NCBI RefSeq assembly: GCF_014236655.1
Contig: NZ_JACMYG010000032.1
Coordinates: 1 to 64,000, forward strand
Direction: 5' to 3'
DNA: 64,000 nucleotides
From: Pseudomonas kielensis
GTDB lineage: Bacteria > Pseudomonadota > Gammaproteobacteria > Pseudomonadales > Pseudomonadaceae
In this document: positions 36,058 to 45,047 of the stretch, one piece after another
How positions within the stretch are numbered: position 1 is the stretch's first letter
Layout of the letters: each line of letters opens with the position of its first letter
Program-made: the position numbers and the translations under genes
The notes under the pieces: generated by a model
Told to the model about the DNA's origin: nothing
Database searches by the model: none
What the model saw: only the letters and a program-made list of their open reading frames with translations

Positions 36058-37531
36058 GTTTCCCTGCACCAACTGCGGAGCAATGTTCAATCGTCGGCCC
36101 GGTGGCCGCACCACCTGTAGAGCCTCGTGCAAGAAGAGGAGTCAGCGGGCAGCAGCTGCACCCAAGGTCACAGCCAGAGACGCAAAGATTGCGCGTCGGA
36201 AAGCACGCCTTCTAGAGAATGCCTTCGGCTTTTGGTTCATTGAGCAGGCTGAGCGAGCAGGCACCGTCCAGACCTATCAGGGCATCGATGCTGCTGGCCT
36301 TCACCAGCTATTAGCCCTACACAACTACCGTAAGAAGCGGTACGGCTGGGTCGAGAAAGGCCACGGCAAAGATTCATATCACCTCTGTCATGTGCAGGGC
36401 CTCAAGGGGCGTGATGGCTCCACGGGCCTGACAACTTCACTGAACTTGTTCGCTGGCCTCGACTACCTGAACCAGCAGCACAGTGATAAGCCCGTCAATT
36501 CCTGGGCCGGACAATCATTGCCAAAGTCTGCACGGAAGCGGAAGTGGAACATCACCCCCGACATGACACTAGATCAGCGGCTACAGAAGCTTGGCGACTT
36601 CCTTGGTGATGAGCTGGATACCTTCCTCGATGAACTGGACAAGATGCCCCAGCGGACTGCACGACTCCGGTTGGCCCGGGCAATTCACAAGCGTCAGGGT
36701 AGCGAGTTGTACGAACCGCTAGACCGTCACTACACCTTGACGGAGCTTGAGTCGTTGAAGATGGACAAGTTGCAGGCACTGGAAACTATTCAGGAAGGCC
36801 GGGAGAAGAACAAAGACTTCCTCTTCAGCAACTGCCCACCAGATTCAGAGTTGGGCGTGATGCACGACGAACTGAAGCGGTTCTCTGCGGATTTGCCTGA
36901 GGGCAAACACAGGGAGAACTGCCGGTTCATGTTGTCGCTGGTGCGACTGCTGGGTATCTACCTTGCTCAAATCAACGATGCACAAGGCAAGGCCCGTAAC
37001 CGTTTCCTCTCGCTGGCGAATGCGGCATGGACGCCACTACAGTACTGCCACCCCCAGCGACCATGGAGAACACCCGCTAGCCTGCTGGAGGCTGACCGGG
37101 AGTCGTTGATTAAGGCGATTACAGAGGCAGCCCATAACGCACTACAGGGCCTGAGCATCGACGGGGAAGCACTAGAGGCCCAGCTAGAAGAGCGCATTCA
37201 CTTGCAAACTCTGGTGCCAGTGGTGCGTGCCCCCGATGAATCGAGCTGGGAAGCCTGTGGGTCAAACTGGCTGAACTATATCGATAGCCTATACAGCTCG
37301 CTTGAGAGTACATGGCAGGCGCTGCTAGACGTAGGTATCTGCACTGAGTCGCAACTGTTTGCCGCTCAGGATGGCGTTCTGCGGAGCTTGCAGGCAGCGA
37401 TAGAGCAGGGGCGTGAGCAGTACATGAACCAACGCTGCTTCACACACTACAACAAGCCGTTCCAGCGTTACCCGGCCTATCTGGAGTTCCCACCAGTAGT
37501 GCCAGAAGAGCCATATCCACTAGCAGCATGA
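36020..37531 (+). CDS. Large unrecognised island protein with zinc-finger and HNH-like features
   Basis: A 503-residue protein. Near the N-terminus CTNCGAMFNRRPGGRTTC looks like a small zinc knuckle. At about residues 120-155 YHLCHVQGLKGRDGS..LNLF..LNQQ resembles the core of an HNH/treble-clef nuclease (H-x-CH, Asn, terminal helix), but the match is loose. The rest is helical. It is the largest gene of the left operon and could be a nuclease or a replication/packaging factor; I cannot assign a role. Confidence 0.65.
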   Translation: MHTTAVTTSKQLEFPCTNCGAMFNRRPGGRTTCRASCKKRSQRAAAAPKVTARDAKIARRKARLLENAFGFWFIEQAERAGTVQTYQGIDAAGLHQLLALHNYRKKRYGWVEKGHGKDSYHLCHVQGLKGRDGSTGLTTSLNLFAGLDYLNQQHSDKPVNSWAGQSLPKSARKRKWNITPDMTLDQRLQKLGDFLGDELDTFLDELDKMPQRTARLRLARAIHKRQGSELYEPLDRHYTLTELESLKMDKLQALETIQEGREKNKDFLFSNCPPDSELGVMHDELKRFSADLPEGKHRENCRFMLSLVRLLGIYLAQINDAQGKARNRFLSLANAAWTPLQYCHPQRPWRTPASLLEADRESLIKAITEAAHNALQGLSIDGEALEAQLEERIHLQTLVPVVRAPDESSWEACGSNWLNYIDSLYSSLESTWQALLDVGICTESQLFAAQDGVLRSLQAAIEQGREQYMNQRCFTHYNKPFQRYPAYLEFPPVVPEEPYPLAA

Positions 37532-37555
37532 GGAGCGCTCAGAAGTGAGCACTCC
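37532..37555 (+). terminator. Stem-loop after the large island gene
   Basis: GGAGCGCTCA and TGAGCACTCC pair with one mismatch around GAAG; there is no good T tail. The remainder of the 439-bp gap to 37970 holds no supported gene; a 121-codon GTG-started reading there is rejected. Confidence 0.5.
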
Positions 37556-37886
37556 CCAAAAGTGGGGCCAGCTCAAATAACTATCAAGTATCTAATCCCA
37601 CATCCAATCTCCCGCATCACCCAATCCCGCCTTTCTGGTCACCCTCACACCCCATATCCCCGCCAAGTCCCCTATCTACGGGGCGATGTCGCTACAGGGT
37701 CAAGCCAAATACCTTTTTTGTACAGCTTCCCAGCGGAAGCAGCAGAGTTGCTGGCTCCTAATGCAGTAAATATGAGCAAACCGCTCAGGATGTGGCACCT
37801 ACCGCTAGAGGCGTCCTCTCCCAGTGACACTGCGGTTAGTACCAACAAACGACCGTTAAACGATACCTTCCAGACAGGCGGTATGC

Positions 37887-37923
37887 GGGATCATATAAAT
37901 AGGCTTTATTATTTGTTGATCCC
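37887..37923. promoter_or_regulatory. Inverted repeat in the serine recombinase upstream region
   Basis: GGGATCA and TGATCCC flank a 23-bp AT-rich segment (containing TATAAAT) 47 bp before the recombinase start. It may be a res-like site or an operator over the promoter. Confidence 0.45.
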
Positions 37924-37970
37924 TTGATACGCTGATGCCACCTTAAGTGATACCAGTGGAGTCACCCATC

Positions 37971-38540
37971 ATGTCTCGCACCTTTCTTTACTGCCGCGTC
38001 AGCACCTCAACCCAGTTCACAGAAAACCAAGTGCAGGAAGTGAAGTCTGCTGGCTTCGACGTACAGGCCAGCCGGGTAGTGGAGGAGACTATCTCAGGCA
38101 GCATCCCTACTAGTGAGCGTGCAGGCTTCCAGAAGCTGCTAGATCGCATGGAAGCGGGAGACGTGCTGATCGTGACCAAGCTTGACCGCCTAGGCCGTAA
38201 TGCAATGGACGTACGCCAGACTGTTGAGATGTTGGCAGGCCGTGACATCCGTGTTCACTGCCTCGCCCTAGGCGGTGTAGACCTCACCAGTGCCGCAGGC
38301 AAGATGACCATGCAGGTGCTGGGGGCTGTGGCTGAGTTTGAGCGTGACCTACTGATCGAACGCACACAGGCAGGCTTGCAACGTGCCAAGAGCGAAGGTA
38401 AGAAGCTAGGGCGACCAGAGGCGACAGATACCACAGAGGCAGTGCAGCGGCTCAAGGCAAAGGATATGACGCAGGCTCAAGTGGCTGGTGACCTCAAGAT
38501 CGGTATTGCTACCGTCAAACGGCACTGGAACAAGGCCTGA
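37971..38540 (+). CDS. Serine recombinase (resolvase/invertase family)
   Basis: A 189-residue small serine recombinase. The nucleophile lies in YCRVSTSTQ (Ser at about residue 10), the Arg motif is [11 protein letters not shown], and the long E helix [18 protein letters not shown] is followed by a helix-turn-helix ending [17 protein letters not shown]. It resolves or inverts DNA at its own site, separate from the island's tyrosine integrase. Start ATG 37971 with GGAG upstream. Confidence 0.9.
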   Translation: MSRTFLYCRVSTSTQFTENQVQEVKSAGFDVQASRVVEETISGSIPTSERAGFQKLLDRMEAGDVLIVTKLDRLGRNAMDVRQTVEMLAGRDIRVHCLALGGVDLTSAAGKMTMQVLGAVAEFERDLLIERTQAGLQRAKSEGKKLGRPEATDTTEAVQRLKAKDMTQAQVAGDLKIGIATVKRHWNKA

Positions 38541-38561
38541 CCCTCTTTCAGCGAATACCAC

Positions 38562-38586
38562 AGCCCTGCCAAGTGCGGGGCTTTTC
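38562..38586 (+). terminator. Terminator of the serine recombinase gene
   Basis: AGCCCTGC and GCGGGGCT pair (one mismatch) around CAAGT, followed by TTT. Confidence 0.75.
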
Positions 38587-38812
38587 ATGTCCACGATATT
38601 CTAAAGTCAGCGGTGGAGGACTGCCTGTGGGATCTATAAGGGGTTAAGCGCCGACCTAGCCTGAGTGGGGTTTCAGCAATCCTCCAGATACCCCCTCTGA
38701 TATTCAAGGCCAAAGCTCGCGAGTGATCCTGGTGGAACGCAGCACACCGTTTAGGAAATTTCAGGTATCGCCGGCTGTGGAGAGTGTCGCCTGTTAAGTC
38801 CGAGTGGCTGCT

Positions 38813-39193
38813 TTAACTCAAGCAACTCGTGGTCAGCCCTTGGAACCGCTTGAGGTAGCCAATAGGCATTCTCTCCAAAGTTCGTTCCTGGATAAGAGAG
38901 CCAGTCCCACCCCCACCGCTGGGCGTGATGTCTAGGATGTACATCGGAAAGCCTGTTTCCGCAGTTATGGTCGTTCGACCGCCTTGACGATAACTTTTAG
39001 CACCGTCGAATCGAATCATTTCAAATCCACGCGCATTGCTGTTGAACACTCCCACCACGCACTCAGTGAAGTCATCAGGTGTACGCTCACTGGTATAGGT
39101 CTTTGCTGGAAGCTGTTCTCGCATCTCATCAATCGACAGATTACTGCAGGCAGTCAACAGTAAGGCGCTAAGTAACAGGAGGGGCTTTCGCAT
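38813..39193 (-). CDS. Small lipoprotein, function unknown
   Basis: A 126-residue lipoprotein with signal and lipobox MRKPLLLLSALLLTAC and two further cysteines (TECVVG, TTSCLS). A Gly-rich turn (SGGGGTG) stands near residue 95. Start chosen at ATG 39193 so that the signal peptide is at the N-terminus. It is the only minus-strand gene between the recombinase and the cargo gene. No family recognised. Confidence 0.72.
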   Translation of the reverse strand: MRKPLLLLSALLLTACSNLSIDEMREQLPAKTYTSERTPDDFTECVVGVFNSNARGFEMIRFDGAKSYRQGGRTTITAETGFPMYILDITPSGGGGTGSLIQERTLERMPIGYLKRFQGLTTSCLS

Positions 39194-39325
39194 TGATGTG
39201 ACATCCGTGATGTGGCGAGATGATGACACTATGCCATCGGTATCGCTGGAAGTCGAAATGTCGCCTGACCCGGCCAGCGGCGAGATGAACTAGGATTCCA
39301 GAACCATCACTCAAGGACGATTGTC

Positions 39326-39544
39326 ATGCCAAATAACTCAGAAGCCAACATCGCCACAGCGGACGCACTGACACTGCTCCTACACAACCAGCACGCCATC
39401 TGTGCGGCCATTGAAGAGGTGACCAAGTGGCTAGCCGAGAATGGAGTGGGGAGTGTTGTCGCAAACGCAACAGCAGCCATGGCTACGCTGGACGCGAATG
39501 CTCAAGGCATCACAGACGCCATAATGCGGCTACGTCAGTCGTAG
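39326..39544 (+). CDS. Small hypothetical helical protein
   Basis: A 72-residue, mostly helical protein (LTLLLHNQHAICAAIEEVTKWLAENG) with an AAGGA ribosome site. Unrecognised. It lies 156 bases before the cargo gene next to the integrase. Confidence 0.65.
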   Translation: MPNNSEANIATADALTLLLHNQHAICAAIEEVTKWLAENGVGSVVANATAAMATLDANAQGITDAIMRLRQS

Positions 39545-39700
39545 GTACCAGAAAGTTGGGTGCCATTGGAAGCGATGGGCCTCGCAGTGTTTTTTCAGGC
39601 TGCTCAGTTTTTGCGTACATGCTCAAGGAATTCGTGCAGTGCGGGCGTGATATCATTTTGACTCGCGGTGTCTGTCACCATTGGAGTCGGGGATTAGTTC

Positions 39701-40621
39701 ATGGGCCAAGCCAAGCAAAGAAAGTCGACCGACCCTCTCTGGGGGATGGTCCGAGATGAACAGAAGTTTCGTGGACTAGTCATGACCTGTCCCATGGAGA
39801 TTTCTGGCTCCAAACTTTTCGTCAAGCAAAGCAGACTTCATCATGAGGAGTTGCGATACGGGCTGCTTTACTGGGACAAGTTAGTTTGGCCGTCGTCTAG
39901 GACTATACATTTTTCAAACGGTCCAGACGAAAGCTATCTGGCTTCTGTCGGAGTGTTGGAGCGACCTAACTACACTGTGATGGGGGATGCTGCTCAGGGA
40001 TTGCTGGCCGGTGTACTCAAGGCGCATCAAGAGTTAAGCGAAAAACAGCCGCGAGCTTGGGCGTTGCTGGAGGGGGAAAACTCACTCTCTTATCAGCGTG
40101 ACGAAAGTTCGCCGTCACAAGCACTCAGCATCGAGCTGTTGCGGTGTATTCCCATCCCTCAGGGGGACGTCCCGTTACCAGAAATTTTGGAGTTCAAGGA
40201 AAAGCGTAAGGACGAACTGTTGCTCTTGCGGGTTGAATTAGAGAGGTTGGAGTCGAAAGCGAAGCTATCAAACGATCCTGCTGAATTTATCGAGCTTTCT
40301 AAAGGCGACATCGACAAGGCGTGCAGCGATGTGTTGAAAGTCAGCACTGAATGGCAGTTCCCAATAGTCCTGGCTGACAAGAGTTTTGAGTTCTCATTCG
40401 ATGTCGAGAAGATGATGAAGACTTCACTAGCGGCCAGTGGAACAACATGGTTATCAGGCATTGACACAATGCTCCCGGGAGCTAGTCAAGTGATCGCTCT
40501 CGCAGCGGGAGTCGCGAGTCAATTCGCGGTCTCTGCGAAGCCGAAGCTTGTAGGTCTCAAACGAGACCTTGGGCCTTACGCATATGCGTACCGGATGCAC
40601 AAAGAGTTGGGTAGTTTTTAG
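39701..40621 (+). CDS. Unrecognised 306-residue protein in the island cargo position
   Basis: The protein starts MGQAKQRKSTDPLWG, continues with a globular part containing GLLYWDKLVWPSSRTIHF, then a coiled-coil helix (residues 165-200) and a hydrophobic helix near the C-terminus (SQVIALAAGVASQFAVS). It resembles hypothetical proteins often found beside integrases (possibly DUF6236; not verified). The position next to the integrase, where islands often carry defence or fitness genes, is the only clue to its role. Confidence 0.65.
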   Translation: MGQAKQRKSTDPLWGMVRDEQKFRGLVMTCPMEISGSKLFVKQSRLHHEELRYGLLYWDKLVWPSSRTIHFSNGPDESYLASVGVLERPNYTVMGDAAQGLLAGVLKAHQELSEKQPRAWALLEGENSLSYQRDESSPSQALSIELLRCIPIPQGDVPLPEILEFKEKRKDELLLLRVELERLESKAKLSNDPAEFIELSKGDIDKACSDVLKVSTEWQFPIVLADKSFEFSFDVEKMMKTSLAASGTTWLSGIDTMLPGASQVIALAAGVASQFAVSAKPKLVGLKRDLGPYAYAYRMHKELGSF

Positions 40622-40648
40622 GCCGCGCACTCGGTTGATCCGCCTGAA

Positions 40649-42136
40649 TCAGGTAGGCAGAGTACGTAGTTTGGAGATCGCTGCTAGCTTCTGTGCTGTG
40701 CTTGCACCTTTCGAATACACGTCGTGCGTCACTGAGCCCGTCTCATGCCCGACCAGTTCTTTTGCCAAGGCATCTGGTACGTCCGCCCTGATCAGCTCAG
40801 TAACTACGGTGTGACGGAAACTGTGGAAGACGTGGAGAGGGCTGAACCCTGCTGCTTTACGTAGCCTGCCAAACGCCTTGGAAATTGCATGAGAGCGCTT
40901 GCCATACTTGTCAGCGGATTCAGTAGGGATCAGGAAGGTATCGGTGGTGTCTTCACACAGGCGATCTATTGTAGGCAGCAAGCTGGGATGAATTGGCACC
41001 ACACGCTTGCTTGCTTTGCTTTTGCTCTGCGGGAAGTCGAAGCACTGAATGTCGTCAACAGTGATCACGCTGTCTTTGCTGAGTTGGCAAAGTTCCTCGA
41101 TCCTGGCCCCGGTGTACCAGCCCAGTGAGATGAGGTCTGCAAGTGGTTTATCTTTGTTGTTCAGTGCGGCTTGATGCAGCTTGAGGGTATCGTCCCGCGT
41201 GTAGATTTCCCTGTCTTGGCCTGCTATCTCGGAGCCTCCACCCTGTGGCAGTTCGTGGCCTATGAACGGGTTTACCTTGTCTTTATATTCTTCACGCCAA
41301 GCAGGGTCGTACCTCGTTGCCCACTTCCAGAACGCAGTACCAGCCATGAGGTATTGACCTAACGTAGCTGGTGCACGATCCAACGATTTCAGCCATGCAT
41401 CTACTGTGTCGAAGTTGAGTGACAGCCCCTCCTGCTTGAGGAAGGCCGATAGCCGCTCCATTTTGCCCACTTGCTGATCGACGTGTTTTTGATCGCCACC
41501 ACGACTCTCCCGGAACTCTCGGTAGGTCTTCAGACGGGTTGTGGTGATTGGAGACTTCGGTTTGTACACGGTTGGATCTTGGACTATCGCCTTCGCTTCG
41601 GCTGCCTCGGTTGGGCTCAGGTCATACTCTGATGTGGCTATGTGTGCCGTTACTGCTCGCATAAAATCTGCCATACCTTGCACCTTATCTAACGTGCTAC
41701 CGGCTTTAGTTCCTTTTTCGAGAAGGGCGAAAATGTCCGGCACTGCCCCCGGGTCACTTATGGCGAGACGAAGTTCATTGAGAACCATCTGTTTGCGAGC
41801 CTCTCTCTCCTCTGGCTCAAGCTCCCCAAAGGTCAGGGTTCTTTTGGACGCTGAAATCAGATTCGCACTGATACGGGAGTCGAGTTCACCAGCCAGCGTT
41901 GCCAGTTCGGGGCGCCAGTTCTCCTTGAGCGCCTGTGCCTGTGCTCTGGCTGCTTCTATTTCTGCCTTCCACTGGGTGAGGTAGGGGAGACGTGCATCCA
42001 TTGCTTCCTTGCGGAGTCCCGTCTTCAATGACTGAACCCGCACCTTGCAGCCAATGATTTTCTGTACGTCAGTAGGAACTGCTAACCGGACATACCACGT
42101 GGATTCGCCTTTCTTCTGAATCAGATTGTCTGCCAT
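40649..42136 (-). CDS. Tyrosine site-specific integrase of the island
   Basis: A 495-residue tyrosine recombinase. The N-terminal arm-binding region (STWYVRLAVPTDVQKIIG) is of the long DUF6538 type. The catalytic domain shows TGARIEEL (first Arg), HSFRHTVVTE (His-x-x-Arg region) and GHETGSVTHDVY with the nucleophile Tyr. It reads inward from the right end, 112 bases from attR, and should catalyse integration into tRNA-Ser(GGA). Its start lies beside the TTGTACTACT repeats, so it may control its own expression. Confidence 0.92.
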   Translation of the reverse strand: MADNLIQKKGESTWYVRLAVPTDVQKIIGCKVRVQSLKTGLRKEAMDARLPYLTQWKAEIEAARAQAQALKENWRPELATLAGELDSRISANLISASKRTLTFGELEPEEREARKQMVLNELRLAISDPGAVPDIFALLEKGTKAGSTLDKVQGMADFMRAVTAHIATSEYDLSPTEAAEAKAIVQDPTVYKPKSPITTTRLKTYREFRESRGGDQKHVDQQVGKMERLSAFLKQEGLSLNFDTVDAWLKSLDRAPATLGQYLMAGTAFWKWATRYDPAWREEYKDKVNPFIGHELPQGGGSEIAGQDREIYTRDDTLKLHQAALNNKDKPLADLISLGWYTGARIEELCQLSKDSVITVDDIQCFDFPQSKSKASKRVVPIHPSLLPTIDRLCEDTTDTFLIPTESADKYGKRSHAISKAFGRLRKAAGFSPLHVFHSFRHTVVTELIRADVPDALAKELVGHETGSVTHDVYSKGASTAQKLAAISKLRTLPT

Positions 42137-42150
42137 TGGTGCGCCGTGAA

Positions 42151-42194
42151 GTAGTGGAGTGGTACAACGGATTGTACTACTCGATTGTACTACT
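42151..42194. repeat. TTGTACTACT repeats, right end
   Basis: Direct copies are at 42172-42181 and 42185-42194 (13-bp period, as at the left end), and an imperfect inverted pair (AGTAGT..GTGGTACAA) at about 42151-42167. Probable arm-type integrase sites overlapping the integrase promoter. Confidence 0.7.
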
Positions 42195-42247
42195 AATCAC
42201 GCTGAAAGCCCCGCTTTACGGTCTTATTGGTCGGAAGGGGTGTTAAA

Positions 42248-42277
42248 TTCGAATCTCTCCTTCACCGCCACATTCTG
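42248..42277 (+). repeat. attR
   Basis: A 30-bp copy of the tRNA-Ser 3' end, identical to 33183-33212. Confidence 0.92.
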
Positions 42278-42281
42278 CAAA

Positions 42282-42322
42282 CACAAACCCCCGATTTTCC
42301 TAGAGAAAGTCGGGGGTTTGTG
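42282..42322 (+). terminator. Hairpin directly after attR
   Basis: CACAAACCCCCGATTTTC pairs with GAAAGTCGGGGGTTTGTG. It may be the terminator of the tRNA before the island inserted. The 260-bp stretch to 42537 shows nothing else. Confidence 0.75.
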
Positions 42323-42537
42323 GTTTCTGGCGTCTGGAAAAAGGCCCGTGGGACTGATATGACTGGTGCGCTATTCTGGTGCGCAGTATTGCAAGGCTTG
42401 GTTAGCGTTGTGGCCGTGCTCATTTGAACGCGGGCAGCGAGGCGCATAGAGGATATCTCCGGTCAGCTGCAGGAGGCCACTTGCATCTGTAAGATTGGTT
42501 AAGACTCAACACGGACATGGAATAGGTGGAATAGGCA

Positions 42538-44988
42538 ATGGCGGGAACAAGACGGTTCATCAAGGTATTTCTTGCCTCACCAGGCGATCTGTCCGAAGAA
42601 CGTAAGATCGCCAAAGTCATTGTTGAAGATTTCAATAGTCAGTTAGCGGACGCGCTCGGATGCCAAGTCGAATTGGTGGGTTGGGAGGACACACTTCTCG
42701 GTGTTGGTCGGCCGCAAGCGATCATCAATCGAGATCTTGACGGGTGTGATCTCTTCATTGGCATGCTTTGGAAGAGATGGGGAACGCCGCCGGGAACGGA
42801 AACCTACACCTCTGGCTTTGAAGAGGAGTTTCATCGGGCGATGGCGAGAAACGCGGAGCATGGCCGTCCTGAAATCAATCTTTTACTGAAAGATCTCGAC
42901 CCCTCGTTGCTCGCCGATCCTGGGGATCACCTCAAGAAGGTTGTTGCCTTCAAAGAGCAAGTTTTTGCCGAGAAAAAACTCTTAGCTGGCACCTTCGCAG
43001 ATGTACGTGACTTCGAAAGTAAGTTTCGCAAGTGCATACAGGGATACGTCATTTCACTCGCCAGTCAAGATACGGCATCAGAGACCGAAAAGGATCAAGC
43101 CCCTTCAGCAGATACGCATACAACGTCTGCGAGCGAACCCGGACCTAAAGCTCCATTGTCAGTAGAGGGCATTAGATTTCTGCGTGATTTCATGAGTGCG
43201 GTCGAAAAAGCGAATGATGAGCACCCTCTGGCTGCTGCCGACGTGGCGCGTGTCAGATTGCTTTCCCTCGTCACGGCAGTCCACGGCAACGACCAACAGT
43301 CGTTAGGATCGCACGATGCTAACCTACTCTTCGGAAAGCGAAAAAAGTTCGAATTCGGCCGACGCGAATTAATCGAACTGATTGATGGCGGGCTAGTGCA
43401 CCTTAAACATGAGAATGTACCACTCTGGTATTGGATTGCAGCAGTTGACGGTTTCAAAAGCAACATACTGCCCATTACCTCTGTCGTCGGCACCACCGAG
43501 CAGCGTGTTGGTGCATTGAAGGCTATGCGCTTGATCGCGAAAAAGATCGCAGAGGAAGATGAGTTGGGGCGCAAGCAAATCGTACCGCTATGGTTTGCTA
43601 AGCCTTCCGAAATAGCTGTGCGAATCGCTGCTTTGGAGTATCTAAGCGAGTGTGGCGAACCGTCAGATCTGCCCACAATAAATGAAGAGTTTGCTCTGAA
43701 CGAGACACAGACGGCTAGCGCGGCAGCGAACGCCGTGATCCGCATCACATTGCGAGATGATCGTCGCGCAGCTTTGGAGGTGCTCTACAGCTTGCAACCA
43801 AGTAATGTGACGCAGAACCTGCTCGACGCTCTATTCAGTCACGAAAGTGAGTTTGACGATGAAATCTTGTTGCGTGGCCTCAGTCATCGCAATGCACTGG
43901 TTCGGTCCACGGTCGTCAAGTTACTGCAAAAGCGACGGGCCCTCAGCGCGATTGTCGCTGAGCCATTGTTAAACGACAGTGATGCAAATGTGCGCTATGA
44001 AGCTCTGCAAGCGCTTATTGCAAGTGGACGGAGCTATTCCACAGAGCAGGCGAAATCGGTTCTAGTGCGCAAGAACCAAGCCTCAGGGGGCCTTCTTGCT
44101 ATGCATTCCGATGCGGAAGGGGAGGCCGTTTTCGAGCGCTATACCAAGGGGTACTTCGACAGTTTGACCGTCGCGCAACTCGAGGAAGAAGAACGACTGG
44201 CAATTTTCGATCAGAACGCCTACTTCGCGTTGGTCCGTCGTGACTTTAAGTCACGTGGCGACGACTTGCGCAAGGTGGTGGCCAATCGATTCGAGGAGCG
44301 TTTCGAGACTTTAGTAGAGGAACAGGTCAATCGACATGTTATGCCGGCTAATTTTTTTGAGCAGACAAATAAGATTGATAAATACTTGCGTAACAATTTC
44401 ACTCGTGAAGGCTTGAACATCATCTGCAGTAAGCTCGATGTGGCTGACTTGCCGCTTGTTCGATTGATGCTGGCGAGTGGTGGCGTCGATTATGCAGCTC
44501 TAGACCTTCTGTACCTCGCGAAATTTGGTCAATGGTGCGACATTCCTCTAGTAATCGCATCGCTCGAACGACCAGACTCCGGTCGACGATTCGCATCGCT
44601 ACTTTCAAGCGTGAATAGCACCAAGTATGAGTGCGCGGCGCGTACCTTGTATACACTCGGTAAACATAGATTGAATGACCTATTGGTCACCGAAATGCCT
44701 GGAGCTCTTCTGGCACAAATTATTCCATTGATTCCGGACAAGTCTTTCAGAGGACTCGCCGATGAAGTAATAGATTCTCTCATTCGGTCGGAAATTGAAA
44801 GTGTGAGGAAGATGACTTCGCTGAAGTTTATTCGCGCCTTTCCGCGAAACCGGTCAACATCGTTTCTGAATGATTATATGGCCGCCGATCAGTTTTATTA
44901 CAATGTGATTCATTGGTTCGACTTTGGTATATCCGTCCCTAGAGACTTAATGTTGCGCGCAGCAGCGAAGGCTTTATCGGAAGCGTAA
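42538..44988 (+). CDS. DUF4062-domain protein with HEAT-like repeats (candidate defence protein)
   Basis: An 816-residue protein. The N-terminal domain (about 5-150) has the DUF4062 pattern: FIKVFLASPGDLSEERKIA, VELVGWEDT, CDLFIGMLWKRWGTPPG and SGFEEEFHRA, a Rossmann-like fold related to TIR and common as the N-terminal module of bacterial NTPase immune proteins. The remaining 600 residues are helical with HEAT-like repeats (VRIAALEYLSECG; VRSTVVKLLQKR; VRYEALQALIASG). No ATPase motif is visible, which is unusual. It stands alone between attR and a broken integrase, in AT-richer DNA, so it is probably acquired. Confidence 0.78.
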   Translation: MAGTRRFIKVFLASPGDLSEERKIAKVIVEDFNSQLADALGCQVELVGWEDTLLGVGRPQAIINRDLDGCDLFIGMLWKRWGTPPGTETYTSGFEEEFHRAMARNAEHGRPEINLLLKDLDPSLLADPGDHLKKVVAFKEQVFAEKKLLAGTFADVRDFESKFRKCIQGYVISLASQDTASETEKDQAPSADTHTTSASEPGPKAPLSVEGIRFLRDFMSAVEKANDEHPLAAADVARVRLLSLVTAVHGNDQQSLGSHDANLLFGKRKKFEFGRRELIELIDGGLVHLKHENVPLWYWIAAVDGFKSNILPITSVVGTTEQRVGALKAMRLIAKKIAEEDELGRKQIVPLWFAKPSEIAVRIAALEYLSECGEPSDLPTINEEFALNETQTASAAANAVIRITLRDDRRAALEVLYSLQPSNVTQNLLDALFSHESEFDDEILLRGLSHRNALVRSTVVKLLQKRRALSAIVAEPLLNDSDANVRYEALQALIASGRSYSTEQAKSVLVRKNQASGGLLAMHSDAEGEAVFERYTKGYFDSLTVAQLEEEERLAIFDQNAYFALVRRDFKSRGDDLRKVVANRFEERFETLVEEQVNRHVMPANFFEQTNKIDKYLRNNFTREGLNIICSKLDVADLPLVRLMLASGGVDYAALDLLYLAKFGQWCDIPLVIASLERPDSGRRFASLLSSVNSTKYECAARTLYTLGKHRLNDLLVTEMPGALLAQIIPLIPDKSFRGLADEVIDSLIRSEIESVRKMTSLKFIRAFPRNRSTSFLNDYMAADQFYYNVIHWFDFGISVPRDLMLRAAAKALSEA

Positions 44989-44996
44989 CTCGCGAT

Positions 44997-45020
44997 GGGC
45001 GCAATAAATTGCGCCCTGTT
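44997..45020 (+). terminator. Terminator of the DUF4062 gene
   Basis: GGGCGCAA-TAAA-TTGCGCCC followed by TGTTT, nine bases after the stop codon. Confidence 0.85.
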
Positions 45021-45047
45021 TAGTATTGCAGTCGTTGAATCAGCCGG

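Larger units (their letters stand above)
33183..42277. mobile_element. 9.1-kb integrative genomic island in tRNA-Ser(GGA)
   Basis: The island is bounded by 30-bp direct repeats (33183-33212 and 42248-42277), the left one being the tRNA 3' end. It carries a tyrosine integrase reading inward from the right end, a serine recombinase, a left operon of small overlapping genes and a cargo gene next to the integrase. I see no capsid, tail, portal or replication genes, so it is not a whole prophage; a satellite-like or simple integrative element fits best. The GC content is lower than the surrounding chromosome. Confidence 0.88.

Noticed and set aside
37562-37927. A 121-codon GTG-started reading before the serine recombinase
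   Set aside because: No ribosome site, irregular composition, and it runs into the promoter region with the inverted repeat.
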